Shown: positions 18,133 to 28,683 of the stretch, piece after piece | Layout of the letters: each line of letters begins with the position of its first letter | How positions within the stretch are numbered: the stretch's first letter is position 1 | DNA from: Streptomyces ambofaciens ATCC 23877 | GTDB taxonomy: Bacteria > Actinomycetota > Actinomycetes > Streptomycetales > Streptomycetaceae | NCBI RefSeq assembly: GCF_001267885.1 | Contig: NZ_CP012382.1 | Span: 6,249,001-6,313,000 of the forward strand | Reading direction: 5' to 3' | Length of the DNA stretch: 64,000 nt | The notes under the pieces: model-generated | Databases searched by the model: none | What the model saw: only the letters and a program-made list of their open reading frames with translations | Told to the model about the DNA's origin: nothing | Translations under genes and position numbers: made by a program

Positions 18133-18442
18133 GGGGGTTGCGGCACCTCGCTGTGCGGCCGAGCAGGAGGAACGGAGCGAGGGGGGCCGGAGCCGCGTGA
18201 CGGTGCGCCAACCGGGTGAATCTCGCCTGGCCGGAGCAAACCGTGTGTGACGGCCGGTAGTCAAGTGACCCGCGACCTGCCACCAGTTGTCGGTGCCGCA
18301 TCGTGATGAACGGGACGGGTGAAGCGAGAGTGACGGGAGAGGACGCTCGACGGCCTCCGCCCCGGCCCTGTCCCCCGTGGCGGCGCGACGGGCGGTGCCG
18401 CTCGTGCCACGGGGGCGCGGGAACGTGCACCTGACGGTGCGT

Positions 18443-18481
18443 TATCTTGTACGGGGGGTTAAGACAGGCGGCACGGCCTGT
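18443..18481 (+). promoter_or_regulatory. candidate promoter/operator of cprB
   Basis: In the 377-base gap between divergent genes (18133-18509), TATCTT at 18443-18448 resembles a -10. A few bases on, the dyad ACAGGC-N6-GCCTGT spans 18464-18481, and the imperfect TCTT...AAGA dyad spans 18446-18465. Gamma-butyrolactone-receptor-type TetR proteins bind partial dyads and usually repress their own gene. The rest of the gap shows nothing definite. Confidence 0.5.
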
Positions 18482-18509
18482 TGAGTTCCAGCCCGGGAGA
18501 GTCCAGCCG

Positions 18510-19157
18510 ATGGCGAGGCAGCTACGCGCCGAACAGACCCGCGCGACGATCCTCGGGGCCGCCGCCGAACTGTTCGACCGTCAAGGCTACGAGTCGACCA
18601 GCCTGAGCGAGATCGTGGCCCACGCCGGAGTCACCAAGGGCGCCCTCTACTTCCACTTCGCGGCGAAAGAGGACCTCGCCCACGCCATCATGGAGCTCCA
18701 GTCCCTCACGTCGCGCAGGCTGGCGGCCGAGCTGGACGGCAGGGGGTACACCTCCCTGGAGGCCCTGATGCGCCTCACCTTCGACATGGCCCGGCTGTGC
18801 GAGGAGGGGCCGGTGCTGCGCGCCGGTCTGCGGCTCGCCACCGGGGGAGTGGCAGTGCGGCCGCCGCTGCCGCACCCCTTCACCGAGTGGCGTGAGATCG
18901 CCTCGTCCCGCCTCCTGGACGCCGTCCGGCAGTCCGACGTGCACCCGGACATCGACGTCGACTCCGTCGCCCACACGCTCGTCTGCTCCATCGTCGGCAC
19001 GCGGGTCGTGGGCGGCACCCTGGAGCCCGACGCGCGGCAGCCGCGCCGCCTGGCCGGGATGTGGCGCCTCCTCATCCGGGGCATGGTGCCGGTCACCCGA
19101 CGCGCGCGCTACCTCACCCTGGCGGCCCGCCTGGAGCGGGAACTGAGCACCGCCTGA
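18510..19157 (+). CDS. cprB: CprB-type TetR-family regulator (gamma-butyrolactone receptor homologue)
   Basis: 215 residues. The N-terminal helix-turn-helix (about 10-55: RATILGAAAELFDRQGYEST, then SEIVAHAGVTKGALYFHF) and the ligand/dimer region with TFDMARLCEEGPVLRAGLR and HPFTEWREIASSRLLDAV match the S. coelicolor CprB sequence as I remember it, at the same length. CprB is a transcriptional repressor affecting antibiotic production and sporulation, and it is also reported to regulate itself. GGGAGA precedes the ATG. The neighbours cprB-DUF89-geoA keep the S. coelicolor order. No butyrolactone synthase (AfsA type) is in the window. Confidence 0.93.
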   Translation: MARQLRAEQTRATILGAAAELFDRQGYESTSLSEIVAHAGVTKGALYFHFAAKEDLAHAIMELQSLTSRRLAAELDGRGYTSLEALMRLTFDMARLCEEGPVLRAGLRLATGGVAVRPPLPHPFTEWREIASSRLLDAVRQSDVHPDIDVDSVAHTLVCSIVGTRVVGGTLEPDARQPRRLAGMWRLLIRGMVPVTRRARYLTLAARLERELSTA

Positions 19158-19161
19158 CCCC

Positions 19162-19217
19162 CGTCGGGGGCCCGGGGCCCGGGGCCCGGGGGCCGGGGGC
19201 CGGGGGCCGGGGGCCCG
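19162..19217. repeat. low-complexity GGGGGCC/CCCGGGG tract
   Basis: Just after the cprB stop the sequence is a run of GGGGCCC and GGGGGCC units for about 55 bases, repeated six or more times in slightly varying register. It can fold into many alternative GC hairpins, so it may terminate cprB transcription. It is a likely site of slippage and sequencing error. Confidence 0.75.
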
Positions 19218-19279
19218 AGGCGCGGGGACGGGCGTCCGGTTCCGTCGCCGTGCCCCGGCCGCGCGATACGGTGAGGCGC

Positions 19280-20485
19280 ATGCCCGACACCCCGCCGGAG
19301 CCCGCCCCGGTCATCCTCGGCGACGAGCCGGGGTCCTTCCCCCACAGCGTGCTGGCCGAGCGCCACCCGGCCATCCTCCGCCAGGTGGGCGAGGCGTTCC
19401 CCTACGACCCCGAGCGGCGGGCCGGCCTCGACGCGCTGCTCGCGAGCTGTGCCGACGGTGCGATCGAGCCGCTGCCCGACGCGGCCGACCCCGCGGACCG
19501 GCGCCGCTGGGCGGAATGGGGGACGGACCGGTACGCCGGCCGCTCCTGGTTCGACGTGCCCTGGCTGTGGGCCGAGAGCCACTTCTACCGTCGGCTCCTC
19601 GACGCCGTCGGATACTTCGGCCCCGGCCCCTGGCAGGGCGTCGACCCGTTCCGGCCCGCCAAACTCGCCGAGCTCGGGTCCCCGGAGACGGACGAGGAAC
19701 TGGCCGCACTCGACGACCTCGCCGGCCTGCCCGCCGAGGAGCGGACCCGGGCCCTGCTGCACGGCTCGCTCTGGGGCAACCGCGCGGACCTGGGCTTCCG
19801 CCTCTCCGGGAACGGCGCCCGCACCGAGGACCGGGTGCGGGCACTGGTCGCCGACGACAGTGACGTGCTGTGGTCGCTGCTCCCGCCCTCCGCGCCCGGC
19901 ACCCCGGTCCCGGCCACCCTGTGCCTCGTCGCCGACAACGCGGGCCGCGAACTCGTCCCCGACCTGCTGCTCGTCGCCCACCTCCTCGCCGAGGGCCGCA
20001 TCGGACGGGCGGTCCTGCACGTCAAGCCGCACCCGTACTACGTCTCCGACGCCACCCCCGCCGACGTGCTCGACGCGCTGCGACGCCTGGTGGCGGCGGG
20101 CGGAGCGGCCGCCTCCTACGGCGAGGGCCTGTGGACCGCACTGACCGACGGCCGCGTCACCGTCCGCGTCCACCCCTTCTCCTGCGCCCCGTTGCCGTAC
20201 GCGGACATGCCCGGCGACCTGCGCGCGGAGTTCGCCTCGGCCACGGTCACCGTCCTCAAGGGCGACCTCAACTACCGTCGTCTGGTGGGTGACCGGTACT
20301 GGCCCCCGACCACGCCCTTCGCGGATGTGACCGGCTACTTCCCCGGCCCCGTCGCCGCACTGCGCACCCTGAAGTCCGACGTGATCACCGGCCTGACCGC
20401 GCGGACGGAGGCCGCGCTGGAGGCGAGCGGGGAACGGCGCTGGCGGACGAGCGGGACCCACGCGCTGATCCAGGTCAGGGGCTGA
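19280..20485 (+). CDS. DUF89 / ARMT1-like damage-control phosphatase
   Basis: 401 residues. It matches the DUF89 metal-dependent phosphatase family, whose members hydrolyse unwanted phosphometabolites; some were described as protein-carboxyl methyltransferases. Family hallmarks are LCLVADNAGRELVPDLLL near residue 214 (metal-binding Asp/Asn), LHVKPHPYYVSDAT near 250, and TVLKGDLNYRRLVGDRYW near 330. GGTGAGG precedes the ATG; the open frame continues upstream but only through the low-complexity tract. It sits between cprB and geoA with no obvious mechanistic link. Confidence 0.88.
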   Translation: MPDTPPEPAPVILGDEPGSFPHSVLAERHPAILRQVGEAFPYDPERRAGLDALLASCADGAIEPLPDAADPADRRRWAEWGTDRYAGRSWFDVPWLWAESHFYRRLLDAVGYFGPGPWQGVDPFRPAKLAELGSPETDEELAALDDLAGLPAEERTRALLHGSLWGNRADLGFRLSGNGARTEDRVRALVADDSDVLWSLLPPSAPGTPVPATLCLVADNAGRELVPDLLLVAHLLAEGRIGRAVLHVKPHPYYVSDATPADVLDALRRLVAAGGAAASYGEGLWTALTDGRVTVRVHPFSCAPLPYADMPGDLRAEFASATVTVLKGDLNYRRLVGDRYWPPTTPFADVTGYFPGPVAALRTLKSDVITGLTARTEAALEASGERRWRTSGTHALIQVRG

Positions 20486-20604
20486 GCCCGCGGCGCCCGG
20501 GCCCGGGCAGGACGGACCGCCGAAAGTTCCCGCCCTTCGCCCCGATTCACGCGATGGTGTGATCATGTGCCGCGCCGCGGATGTGCCCGCGGGGCCATGG
20601 GTAG

Positions 20605-22794
<2,190 letters not shown>

Positions 22795-22869
22795 CCGACG
22801 TCCAGTCTCACTCTTTCGTGGCTCGTCACGCGCTGGTGCGCCGGGTAGAGCACCAGCCGGAGGCGATCG

Positions 22870-23472
22870 ATGGAACAGACAGCGTTGCGACCCAAGCCGA
22901 TGCCCGGCCGGGAACCCCGAGCCGGTGCCGCGCCCGCCGACGTCCGGCGTCCGCACACCGGGCGTCGGCGCCGCCGACGGCTCACCACCGTGTTGCTCGG
23001 CGTGTGCGCCGCCACGGCCCTGCTGCTGGCGGGCGTGGGACTCGGCACGGTGGGGGCCACGGTCATCGGCATGAGCGAGCTGGCCGAGATGCGACGGCAG
23101 GCGGGTGCGCTCGGACCGGGACCGGGAGCGGGAGCGGGCGAGTCGGCGGGCACCCGGGCCGCTCCGGCGGACCCGTCGGTCGGCCGGTCCGCCTCCCCGG
23201 CCCCGGCCAGCGCGACCCTCGGCGTGGAGGCCGTGGACCACGAGAAGCCGGGGGCCCTGGTGGTGGGTGTCCACGTGCCCGGCCCCGGGTACGCGGCCGG
23301 CCTGGTCCGGGGCGACGTGCTCCTGGCCTTCGGCACGATCCGCGTCGACTCGGCCGCCGACCTCGCGCATGCCGTGGCCCGCGCCCGGCCGGGCAAGGCG
23401 GTCAAGGTCACGGTGCGCCACGAGAGCGGCGGTTACCAGCAGCTGACGGCCGTACCGGGCGTCGTCACCTGA
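22870..23472 (+). CDS. membrane-anchored PDZ-domain protein
   Basis: 200 residues. A basic cytoplasmic N-terminus (ending TGRRRRRR) is followed by one transmembrane helix (~39-62, TVLLGVCAATALLLAGVG), an Ala/Gly/Pro linker, and a C-terminal PDZ domain (~115-195) with LGVEAVDHEKPGALVVGV, GPGYAAGLVRGDVLLAF and AHAVARARPGKAVKVTV. No protease domain is attached, so it probably acts as an extracytoplasmic adaptor. It lies 75 bases downstream of geoA on the same strand; nothing shows a shared role. The start is supported mainly by the protein pattern. Confidence 0.8.
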   Translation: MEQTALRPKPMPGREPRAGAAPADVRRPHTGRRRRRRLTTVLLGVCAATALLLAGVGLGTVGATVIGMSELAEMRRQAGALGPGPGAGAGESAGTRAAPADPSVGRSASPAPASATLGVEAVDHEKPGALVVGVHVPGPGYAAGLVRGDVLLAFGTIRVDSAADLAHAVARARPGKAVKVTVRHESGGYQQLTAVPGVVT

Positions 23473-23761
23473 CCCGTCCGAACCGATTCGCCGGCCCGCG
23501 CCCCTGCTCGCCCTTCCCGGACGGCCGAGCACCCCGTGCCGCCCGGCGGACACCGGACCCGCACCGGTCACCTCCGGGGCGCTCGGACCACACGCGCACG
23601 GCGCCGGGGCGTCCGAGGGACCGGACGGCACGCCCCGGCGGCCGTGAGGCGTCTCCCGTTCCACCAGTGGTGCGGGTTTCCGTGCAAATCGGCTCGCGTC
23701 ACTCCCGCGCCGAGGGCAGGATGCTGCTCACAGCCCCACCCTCGTCGCCCAGGAGGCCCGG

Positions 23762-24892
23762 ATGACCGGCAGCACGCCCGCTGCTCACTTCACCGCCGAC
23801 GACTACCGGGCCCGCATGGAGCGCGCCACCCGGGCGGCCGCCGACGCGGGCCTGTCCGGGTTGCTGGTGGCGCCGGGACCGGACCTCGTTTGGCTCACCG
23901 GCTACGCGCCCACCGCGGCCACCGAACGGCTCACCCTGCTCGTCCTCGCCCCCGGCCAGGACCCCGTCCTGGTCGTGCCGACGCTGGAGGCCCCCGACGC
24001 GGAGAAGGCCGTCGGCGCGCCCGCCCTGACCCTGCGCGACTGGACCGACGGCAAGGACCCCTACGCCGCCACCGCCGCCCTCCTCGCGGACTCCGGGCGG
24101 TTCGGCATCAGTGACAACGCCTGGGCGATGCACCTGCTGGCCCTCCAGCGGGCGCTGCCCGGCACCTCGTACGCCTCCCTCACCGAGGCGCTGCCCATGC
24201 TGCGGGCCGTCAAGGACGCGGCCGAACTGGAACTGCTGGCCGCGGCGGGCGCCGCCGCGGACGCCGCGTTCGAGGAGATCCGCACGGTCCGCTTCGGCGG
24301 GCGCCGGGAGTCCGAGGTCGCCGCCGACCTCGCCGGTCTGCTGCGGCGGTTCGGGCACTCCCAGGTCGACTTCACCATCGTCGCCTCCGGCCCGAACGGC
24401 GCCAACCCGCACCACGAGGTCGGCGACCGCGTCATCGAGGACGGCGACATGATCGTCCTCGACTTCGGCGGCCTGAAGGACGGGTACGGCTCCGACACCT
24501 CCCGCACCGTCCACGTGGGCGAGCCCACCGACGAGGAGCGCCGGGTGCACGACCTCGTCCGCGAGGCCCAGGAGGCCGGATTCCGGGCGGTGCGGCCCGG
24601 TGTCGCCTGCCAGGAGGTGGACCGGGCCGCCCGCGCGGTCATCGCCGACGGCGGGTACGGCGAGTACTTCATCCACCGCACCGGGCACGGCATCGGCGTC
24701 ACCACGCACGAGCCGCCGTACATGATCGAGGGGGAGGAACAGCCCCTCGTGCCCGGGATGTGCTTCTCCGTCGAGCCCGGCGTCTATCTGCCCGGCCGGT
24801 TCGGGGTACGCATCGAGGACATCGTCACGGTCACCGAGGACGGTGGCCGCCGCCTCAACGACACCACGCGGGAGATGGTCACGGTGGAGTGA
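23762..24892 (+). CDS. Xaa-Pro aminopeptidase/prolidase-type M24 metallopeptidase
   Basis: 376 residues with the creatinase N-domain (~15-140) and the pita-bread catalytic domain. All five dinuclear metal ligands are present: Asp234 (VLDFGG), Asp245 (GSDTSRT), His309 (HRTGHGIG), Glu338 (SVEPGVY) and Glu352 (RIEDIV). It cleaves N-terminal residues or dipeptides next to proline in the cytoplasm. AGGAGG precedes the ATG with good spacing. The next gene begins 77 bases downstream on the same strand. Confidence 0.94.
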   Translation: MTGSTPAAHFTADDYRARMERATRAAADAGLSGLLVAPGPDLVWLTGYAPTAATERLTLLVLAPGQDPVLVVPTLEAPDAEKAVGAPALTLRDWTDGKDPYAATAALLADSGRFGISDNAWAMHLLALQRALPGTSYASLTEALPMLRAVKDAAELELLAAAGAAADAAFEEIRTVRFGGRRESEVAADLAGLLRRFGHSQVDFTIVASGPNGANPHHEVGDRVIEDGDMIVLDFGGLKDGYGSDTSRTVHVGEPTDEERRVHDLVREAQEAGFRAVRPGVACQEVDRAARAVIADGGYGEYFIHRTGHGIGVTTHEPPYMIEGEEQPLVPGMCFSVEPGVYLPGRFGVRIEDIVTVTEDGGRRLNDTTREMVTVE

Positions 24893-24968
24893 CCGGCGAC
24901 CGAGAGACCCCGAAACGCCCCGGCGCGACCTGAACGCCCGGGCAGACCCGGAAGACGACGGCGCGACC

Positions 24969-25982
24969 ATGACCCAGGCACCGACACCCACCGCGGACAC
25001 CGTCCGTCGACTGGTCCGTTCCCTGCTGGGCGGCAGCGCGGAACCCGAGACCGTCCGGCCGGTCGCGGAGGGCACCGCGTCCGCCACCTGGTGGGTCGGC
25101 ACCCGGCACGTGCTCCGGCTGGCGCCCGACCGCGAGGCCGCGGTGCGGCAGCGACGCGAGCTGCGGCTGCGCGAGCTGATCCGCCCGCACCTGTCCGTCG
25201 CGGTGCCGAAGAGCGTGGCGCACGGCGAGTGGGCGCCGGGCCTGACCTACACGCTGGACACCAGGGTGCCCGGCGGATCGGGTGAGGATCACGACGTGTC
25301 GGCCCTGGGGGAGGCGGACCTGGCGGCGCTGCTCGGCGGGCTGCGCGAGGTGCCCGCCCGCCAGGCGGAGACCCTCGGTGTGCCCCGGGCCGCCCCGCGC
25401 CCGCTGGAGACGCTGCGGCAGGCCGCCGAGCGCGCCGCCCTACGCCTCGCTCGGGCCGACGAGTTCGACGCCGCGCGTCCGGAGCGGCTGACCCGGGCGG
25501 CGACGGCCCAGTTGGGCGCCCAGAGCGGCGCGGCCGTCCTCGTCCACCACGCGCTGGCCGGGGAGCACCTCGTGGTCGGCGCCGACGGCCGGGTGCGCGG
25601 TGTCCTCGGCTGGACCGACGCGGTCCTCGGCGACCCGGCCGAGGACATCGCCGCCCTCGCGCTGTCCGTCGGCTCGCCCGCCGCCGTCCGCGCCGCCACC
25701 CTCGCCGGCTACGGCGCCCGCCCCTGCCTGCGCGGCCTGTGGCTGGCCCGCTGCGACGCCCTCGTCCACCTCGCCGGCGCCCTGCCGGGCGGGCCGCCGA
25801 CGCCGCCGGGCGTGAGCACGCGGCCCCTGCCCCTGCTCAGGCTCCGCCTGCGGCGTGCCTGGGAGCCGATCCTGCTGGAACGGGTGACGGAGCTGCGGGA
25901 AGACGGCGACGGCGACGGCACGGACGGACCGGACGGCACCGTCCCGGGGAGTGACGCGGACGACGCCGGCACCGGGGAGTGA
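24969..25982 (+). CDS. aminoglycoside-phosphotransferase-fold protein with degenerate catalytic loop
   Basis: 337 residues of APH/choline-kinase fold: VRPVAEGTASATWWVGTRHVLRLA (nucleotide-binding N-lobe) and GVLGWTDAVLGDPAEDIAAL (metal-binding Asp217). The catalytic loop that should read HGD-L-xxx-N instead reads HHALAGEHL (193-201): the catalytic Asp is Ala195 and the Asn is His200. That suggests a non-kinase or altered function. The tail after ~305 is Asp/Gly-rich and low complexity. The start codon is the first good Met; the ribosome site is weak. Confidence 0.82.
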   Translation: MTQAPTPTADTVRRLVRSLLGGSAEPETVRPVAEGTASATWWVGTRHVLRLAPDREAAVRQRRELRLRELIRPHLSVAVPKSVAHGEWAPGLTYTLDTRVPGGSGEDHDVSALGEADLAALLGGLREVPARQAETLGVPRAAPRPLETLRQAAERAALRLARADEFDAARPERLTRAATAQLGAQSGAAVLVHHALAGEHLVVGADGRVRGVLGWTDAVLGDPAEDIAALALSVGSPAAVRAATLAGYGARPCLRGLWLARCDALVHLAGALPGGPPTPPGVSTRPLPLLRLRLRRAWEPILLERVTELREDGDGDGTDGPDGTVPGSDADDAGTGE

Positions 25983-26054
25983 CGGGGGGCGGCTCCCCGG
26001 CACCGGCACTGACACGGGGCAGCGCCCGCACCGCGGAGTGACGCGGACGGCGCC

Positions 26055-27800
26055 TCACTCCTGCACGAGCACCACGCTCGACTCACCGGGCACCCGCAGC
26101 ACCCCGTCCGCGCCCGGCCCCTCCACGGGCTCCCACGCGGCGAGCACACGGGCGGGGCGGCCTCCGAGGGGGATCGCCACCGGCTCGGCGCCGAGGTTGA
26201 CGGCCACCCGGATGTCACCGCGCCGGAAGGCCAGCCAGCGCGCGTCGGCGTCGTAGGCCACCCTGGTGTCGGCCAGGTCCGGAGCGATCAGGTCCGCCCG
26301 CTCGTGCCGCAGGGCGATCAGCCGGCGGTACCAGTCCAGTACGCGCGCGTGCGGCTCGCGTTCCGGTTCGGACCAGTCGAGGCAGGAGCGCTCGCGCGTC
26401 GCCGGGTCCTGGGGGTCGGGCACGTCCTCCGCCCGCCAGCCGTGGGCGGCGAACTCCCGGCGCCTGCCGTTGCGCACCGCCTCGGCGAGTTCCGGGTCGG
26501 TGTGGTCGGTGAAGAACTGCCACGGGGTGCCGGCGGCCCACTCCTCGCCCATGAACAGCATCGGCGTGAACGGCGCGGTCAGGATGAGCGTGGCCGCACA
26601 GGCCGCCAGACCGGGGGAGACCAGCGCGGCCAGCCGGTCGCCCCGGGCGCGGTTGCCGATCTGGTCGTGGGTCTGGCCGTACCCGGTCAGCCGGTGCGCG
26701 GCCACGCGGCCCCGGTCCAGCTCCCGGCCGTGACCCCGGCCCCGGAAGCTGGAGTAGGTGCCGTCGTGGAAGTAGCCCCGGGTCAGCGTCTTGGCCAGCG
26801 CCGCCAGCGGATCCCGCGCGAAGTCGGCGTAGTAGCCCTGCGACTCCCCGGTCAGCGCGGTGTGCAGGGCATGGTGGAAGTCGTCGTTCCACTGCGCGTG
26901 CACCCCCATGCCGCCCGCCGCGCGCGGGGTGATGATCCGCGGGTCGTTGAGGTCGGACTCGGCGATGAGGAACAGCGGTCGCTCCAGGTCGGCGGCGAGG
27001 CCGTCCACGGCGGTCGACAGTTCCTCCAGGAAGTGGCACGCGCGGGTGTCGACCAGGGCGTGCACGGCGTCCAGGCGCAGGCCGTCGAGCCGGTAGTCCC
27101 TGAGCCAGGCCAGGGCGCTCTCCACCAGATAGGCGCGCACCTCGTCCGAGCCGGGGGCGTCCAGGTTGACGGCGACGCCCCAGGGCGTGTGGTGGGTGTC
27201 GGTGAAGTACGGGCCGAAGGCGGGCAGGTAGTTGCCGGAGGGGCCCAGATGGTTGTGCACCACGTCCAGGACCACGCCGAGGCCCAGTGCGTGGGCTCGG
27301 TCGACGAACCGTTTCAGCGCCTCGGGCCCGCCGTACGGCTCGTGCACCGCCCACAGCGAGACACCCTCGTACCCCCAGCCGTGCCGGCCCGGGAAGGGGC
27401 ACAGCGGCATCAACTCCACGTGCGTGACGCCCAGTGCGGCCAGATGCTCCAGCCGCGCGGCGGCGGCGTCCAGCGTGCCCTCGGGCGTGTACGTGCCCAC
27501 GTGCAGCTCGTACAGGACGGCGCCGGGCAGCGGACGCCCGGCCCACTCGGCACGCCACGCGTACCGCCCCTGGTCGACGACCGCGCTCAGTCCGTCCGGC
27601 CCGTCCGGCTGCCTGCGCGATCGCGGGTCCGGCAGCACCGGCCCGTCGTCCACCGCGAAGCCGTACCGCGAGCCGTCGCGCGCCTCGGCCTCCCCGCACC
27701 ACCACCCCGGCCGCTGCGGATCGCGCTCCATCGCGCGCGTGACGCCGTCGCACGTCAACGTCACCCGGTCGGCCTGTGGTGCCCACACCTCGAACTGCAC
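26055..27800 (-). CDS. treZ: malto-oligosyltrehalose trehalohydrolase TreZ
   Basis: 581 residues, GH13. It releases trehalose from maltooligosyl-trehalose made by TreY. An N-terminal beta-sandwich (1-90) is followed by the (beta/alpha)8 barrel with LDVVHNHLGPSGNY, nucleophile Asp244 in DGLRLDAVHAL, acid Glu281 in LIAESDLNDPR, and Asp379 in YGQTHDQIGN. The TreZ-specific LFMGEEWAAGTPWQFFTDH is present. GTG start with GAAGGGGAA upstream. TreY and GlgX follow at 33219 and 37052 on the same strand but separated by other genes, so this is a dispersed trehalose set rather than one operon. Confidence 0.97.
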   Translation of the reverse strand: MQFEVWAPQADRVTLTCDGVTRAMERDPQRPGWWCGEAEARDGSRYGFAVDDGPVLPDPRSRRQPDGPDGLSAVVDQGRYAWRAEWAGRPLPGAVLYELHVGTYTPEGTLDAAAARLEHLAALGVTHVELMPLCPFPGRHGWGYEGVSLWAVHEPYGGPEALKRFVDRAHALGLGVVLDVVHNHLGPSGNYLPAFGPYFTDTHHTPWGVAVNLDAPGSDEVRAYLVESALAWLRDYRLDGLRLDAVHALVDTRACHFLEELSTAVDGLAADLERPLFLIAESDLNDPRIITPRAAGGMGVHAQWNDDFHHALHTALTGESQGYYADFARDPLAALAKTLTRGYFHDGTYSSFRGRGHGRELDRGRVAAHRLTGYGQTHDQIGNRARGDRLAALVSPGLAACAATLILTAPFTPMLFMGEEWAAGTPWQFFTDHTDPELAEAVRNGRRREFAAHGWRAEDVPDPQDPATRERSCLDWSEPEREPHARVLDWYRRLIALRHERADLIAPDLADTRVAYDADARWLAFRRGDIRVAVNLGAEPVAIPLGGRPARVLAAWEPVEGPGADGVLRVPGESSVVLVQE

Positions 27801-27938
27801 GGACGGTTCCCCTTCGTCTGCTCACCGTGATGTAGCCCGTCCATGGTCCTGCAAAAGCGATCTCCCCGCTGGGGAAAACCGCCGTTCGCGGCAGGTGTCG
27901 TACCGCACCGCGCGCAGGGTGGCCGTTTCTCCGTTTTC

Positions 27939-27974
27939 TGGACACCCCGGCCCGGCTGACCGACAATCACCTGC
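27939..27974 (+). promoter_or_regulatory. promoter of the FHA gene, leaderless
   Basis: TGGACA (27939-27944), 17 bases, then GACAAT (27962-27967). The expected +1 is 7-8 bases later, on the GTG start at 27975. No ribosome site is present, consistent with a leaderless message. Confidence 0.6.
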
Positions 27975-28526
27975 GTGACGTCGTCCTTCGAGTTCAACAC
28001 GTACCCCGCGCGGTTGTCCGACGCGGAGCGCGACCATGCGTTGAAGGTGCTCCGGGACGGCGTCGTCATGGGGCGCCTGTCGCACGACACGTTCATCCGC
28101 AGGATGGAGCTGGCGCTCGCCGCCCGCCGCCTGGAGGAGCTCGCCGCGCTCACCGCCGACCTGCCCACCGAGGGCCGGCTGTCGCGGATGGTCTTCGGCA
28201 CCGTCGAGGCCGTGTCCGGCTTCGGCGTACGCCTGCGCAGGGCCTGGCAGGCCGAGCGGCTGCCCAAGTTGCTGCTGCCCCACCCCGGCACCGGTCATCC
28301 CCTGCGCATAGGGCGCGACCCGGCGAGCGGTCTGCGGCTCACCCACGAGACGGTCTCCCGCGTACACGCCGAACTGAGCCGTCAGGGCGGCATGTGGGTG
28401 CTGCGCGATCTGAGCTCCACCAACGGGACCACGGTCAACGGCCGGCGGGTCATCGGGGCGGCGGTCGTCCGCGAGGGCGACCTGATCGGTTTCGGCCAGA
28501 TGGCCTTCCGTCTCGCGACGAGCTGA
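27975..28526 (+). CDS. DUF1707 plus FHA-domain protein
   Basis: 183 residues, no signal peptide or membrane segment. The N-terminal DUF1707-like helix (PARLSDAERDHALKVLRDGVVMGRLS, ~10-40) is a short domain common in Streptomyces. The C-terminal FHA domain (~97-182) has GRDPASGLRL, SRVHAELS and SSTNGTTVNGRR, the phosphothreonine-binding surface. It probably reads out Ser/Thr kinase signalling, but no kinase lies nearby. Divergent from treZ across 174 bases. Confidence 0.9.
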   Translation: MTSSFEFNTYPARLSDAERDHALKVLRDGVVMGRLSHDTFIRRMELALAARRLEELAALTADLPTEGRLSRMVFGTVEAVSGFGVRLRRAWQAERLPKLLLPHPGTGHPLRIGRDPASGLRLTHETVSRVHAELSRQGGMWVLRDLSSTNGTTVNGRRVIGAAVVREGDLIGFGQMAFRLATS

Positions 28527-28632
28527 CCCCGAGGAAGGGGGGTCGAAGCCCAGCTCTGGCCTGGGCCTCACTCGGAGTCGCGCATTCCGGTGGAGTGAGC
28601 CGATGGCGCAAACCCCTTTGCCTGTCGCGGTG

Positions 28633-28661
28633 TTGACGTTCCCCCCAAGACGTGACTGACT
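28633..28661 (+). promoter_or_regulatory. candidate promoter of the M14 peptidase/SSI pair
   Basis: TTGACG (28633-28638), a 17-base spacer, then CTGACT (28656-28661). It lies about 45 bases upstream of the GGAGG at 28706. The -10 is weak. Confidence 0.4.
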
Positions 28662-28683
28662 GTGCGTACACCGCGCACGCCAG

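Noticed and set aside
24843..24968. Longer start of the APH-like gene inside the peptidase gene
   Set aside because: The added residues are unlike protein and no ribosome site precedes them.
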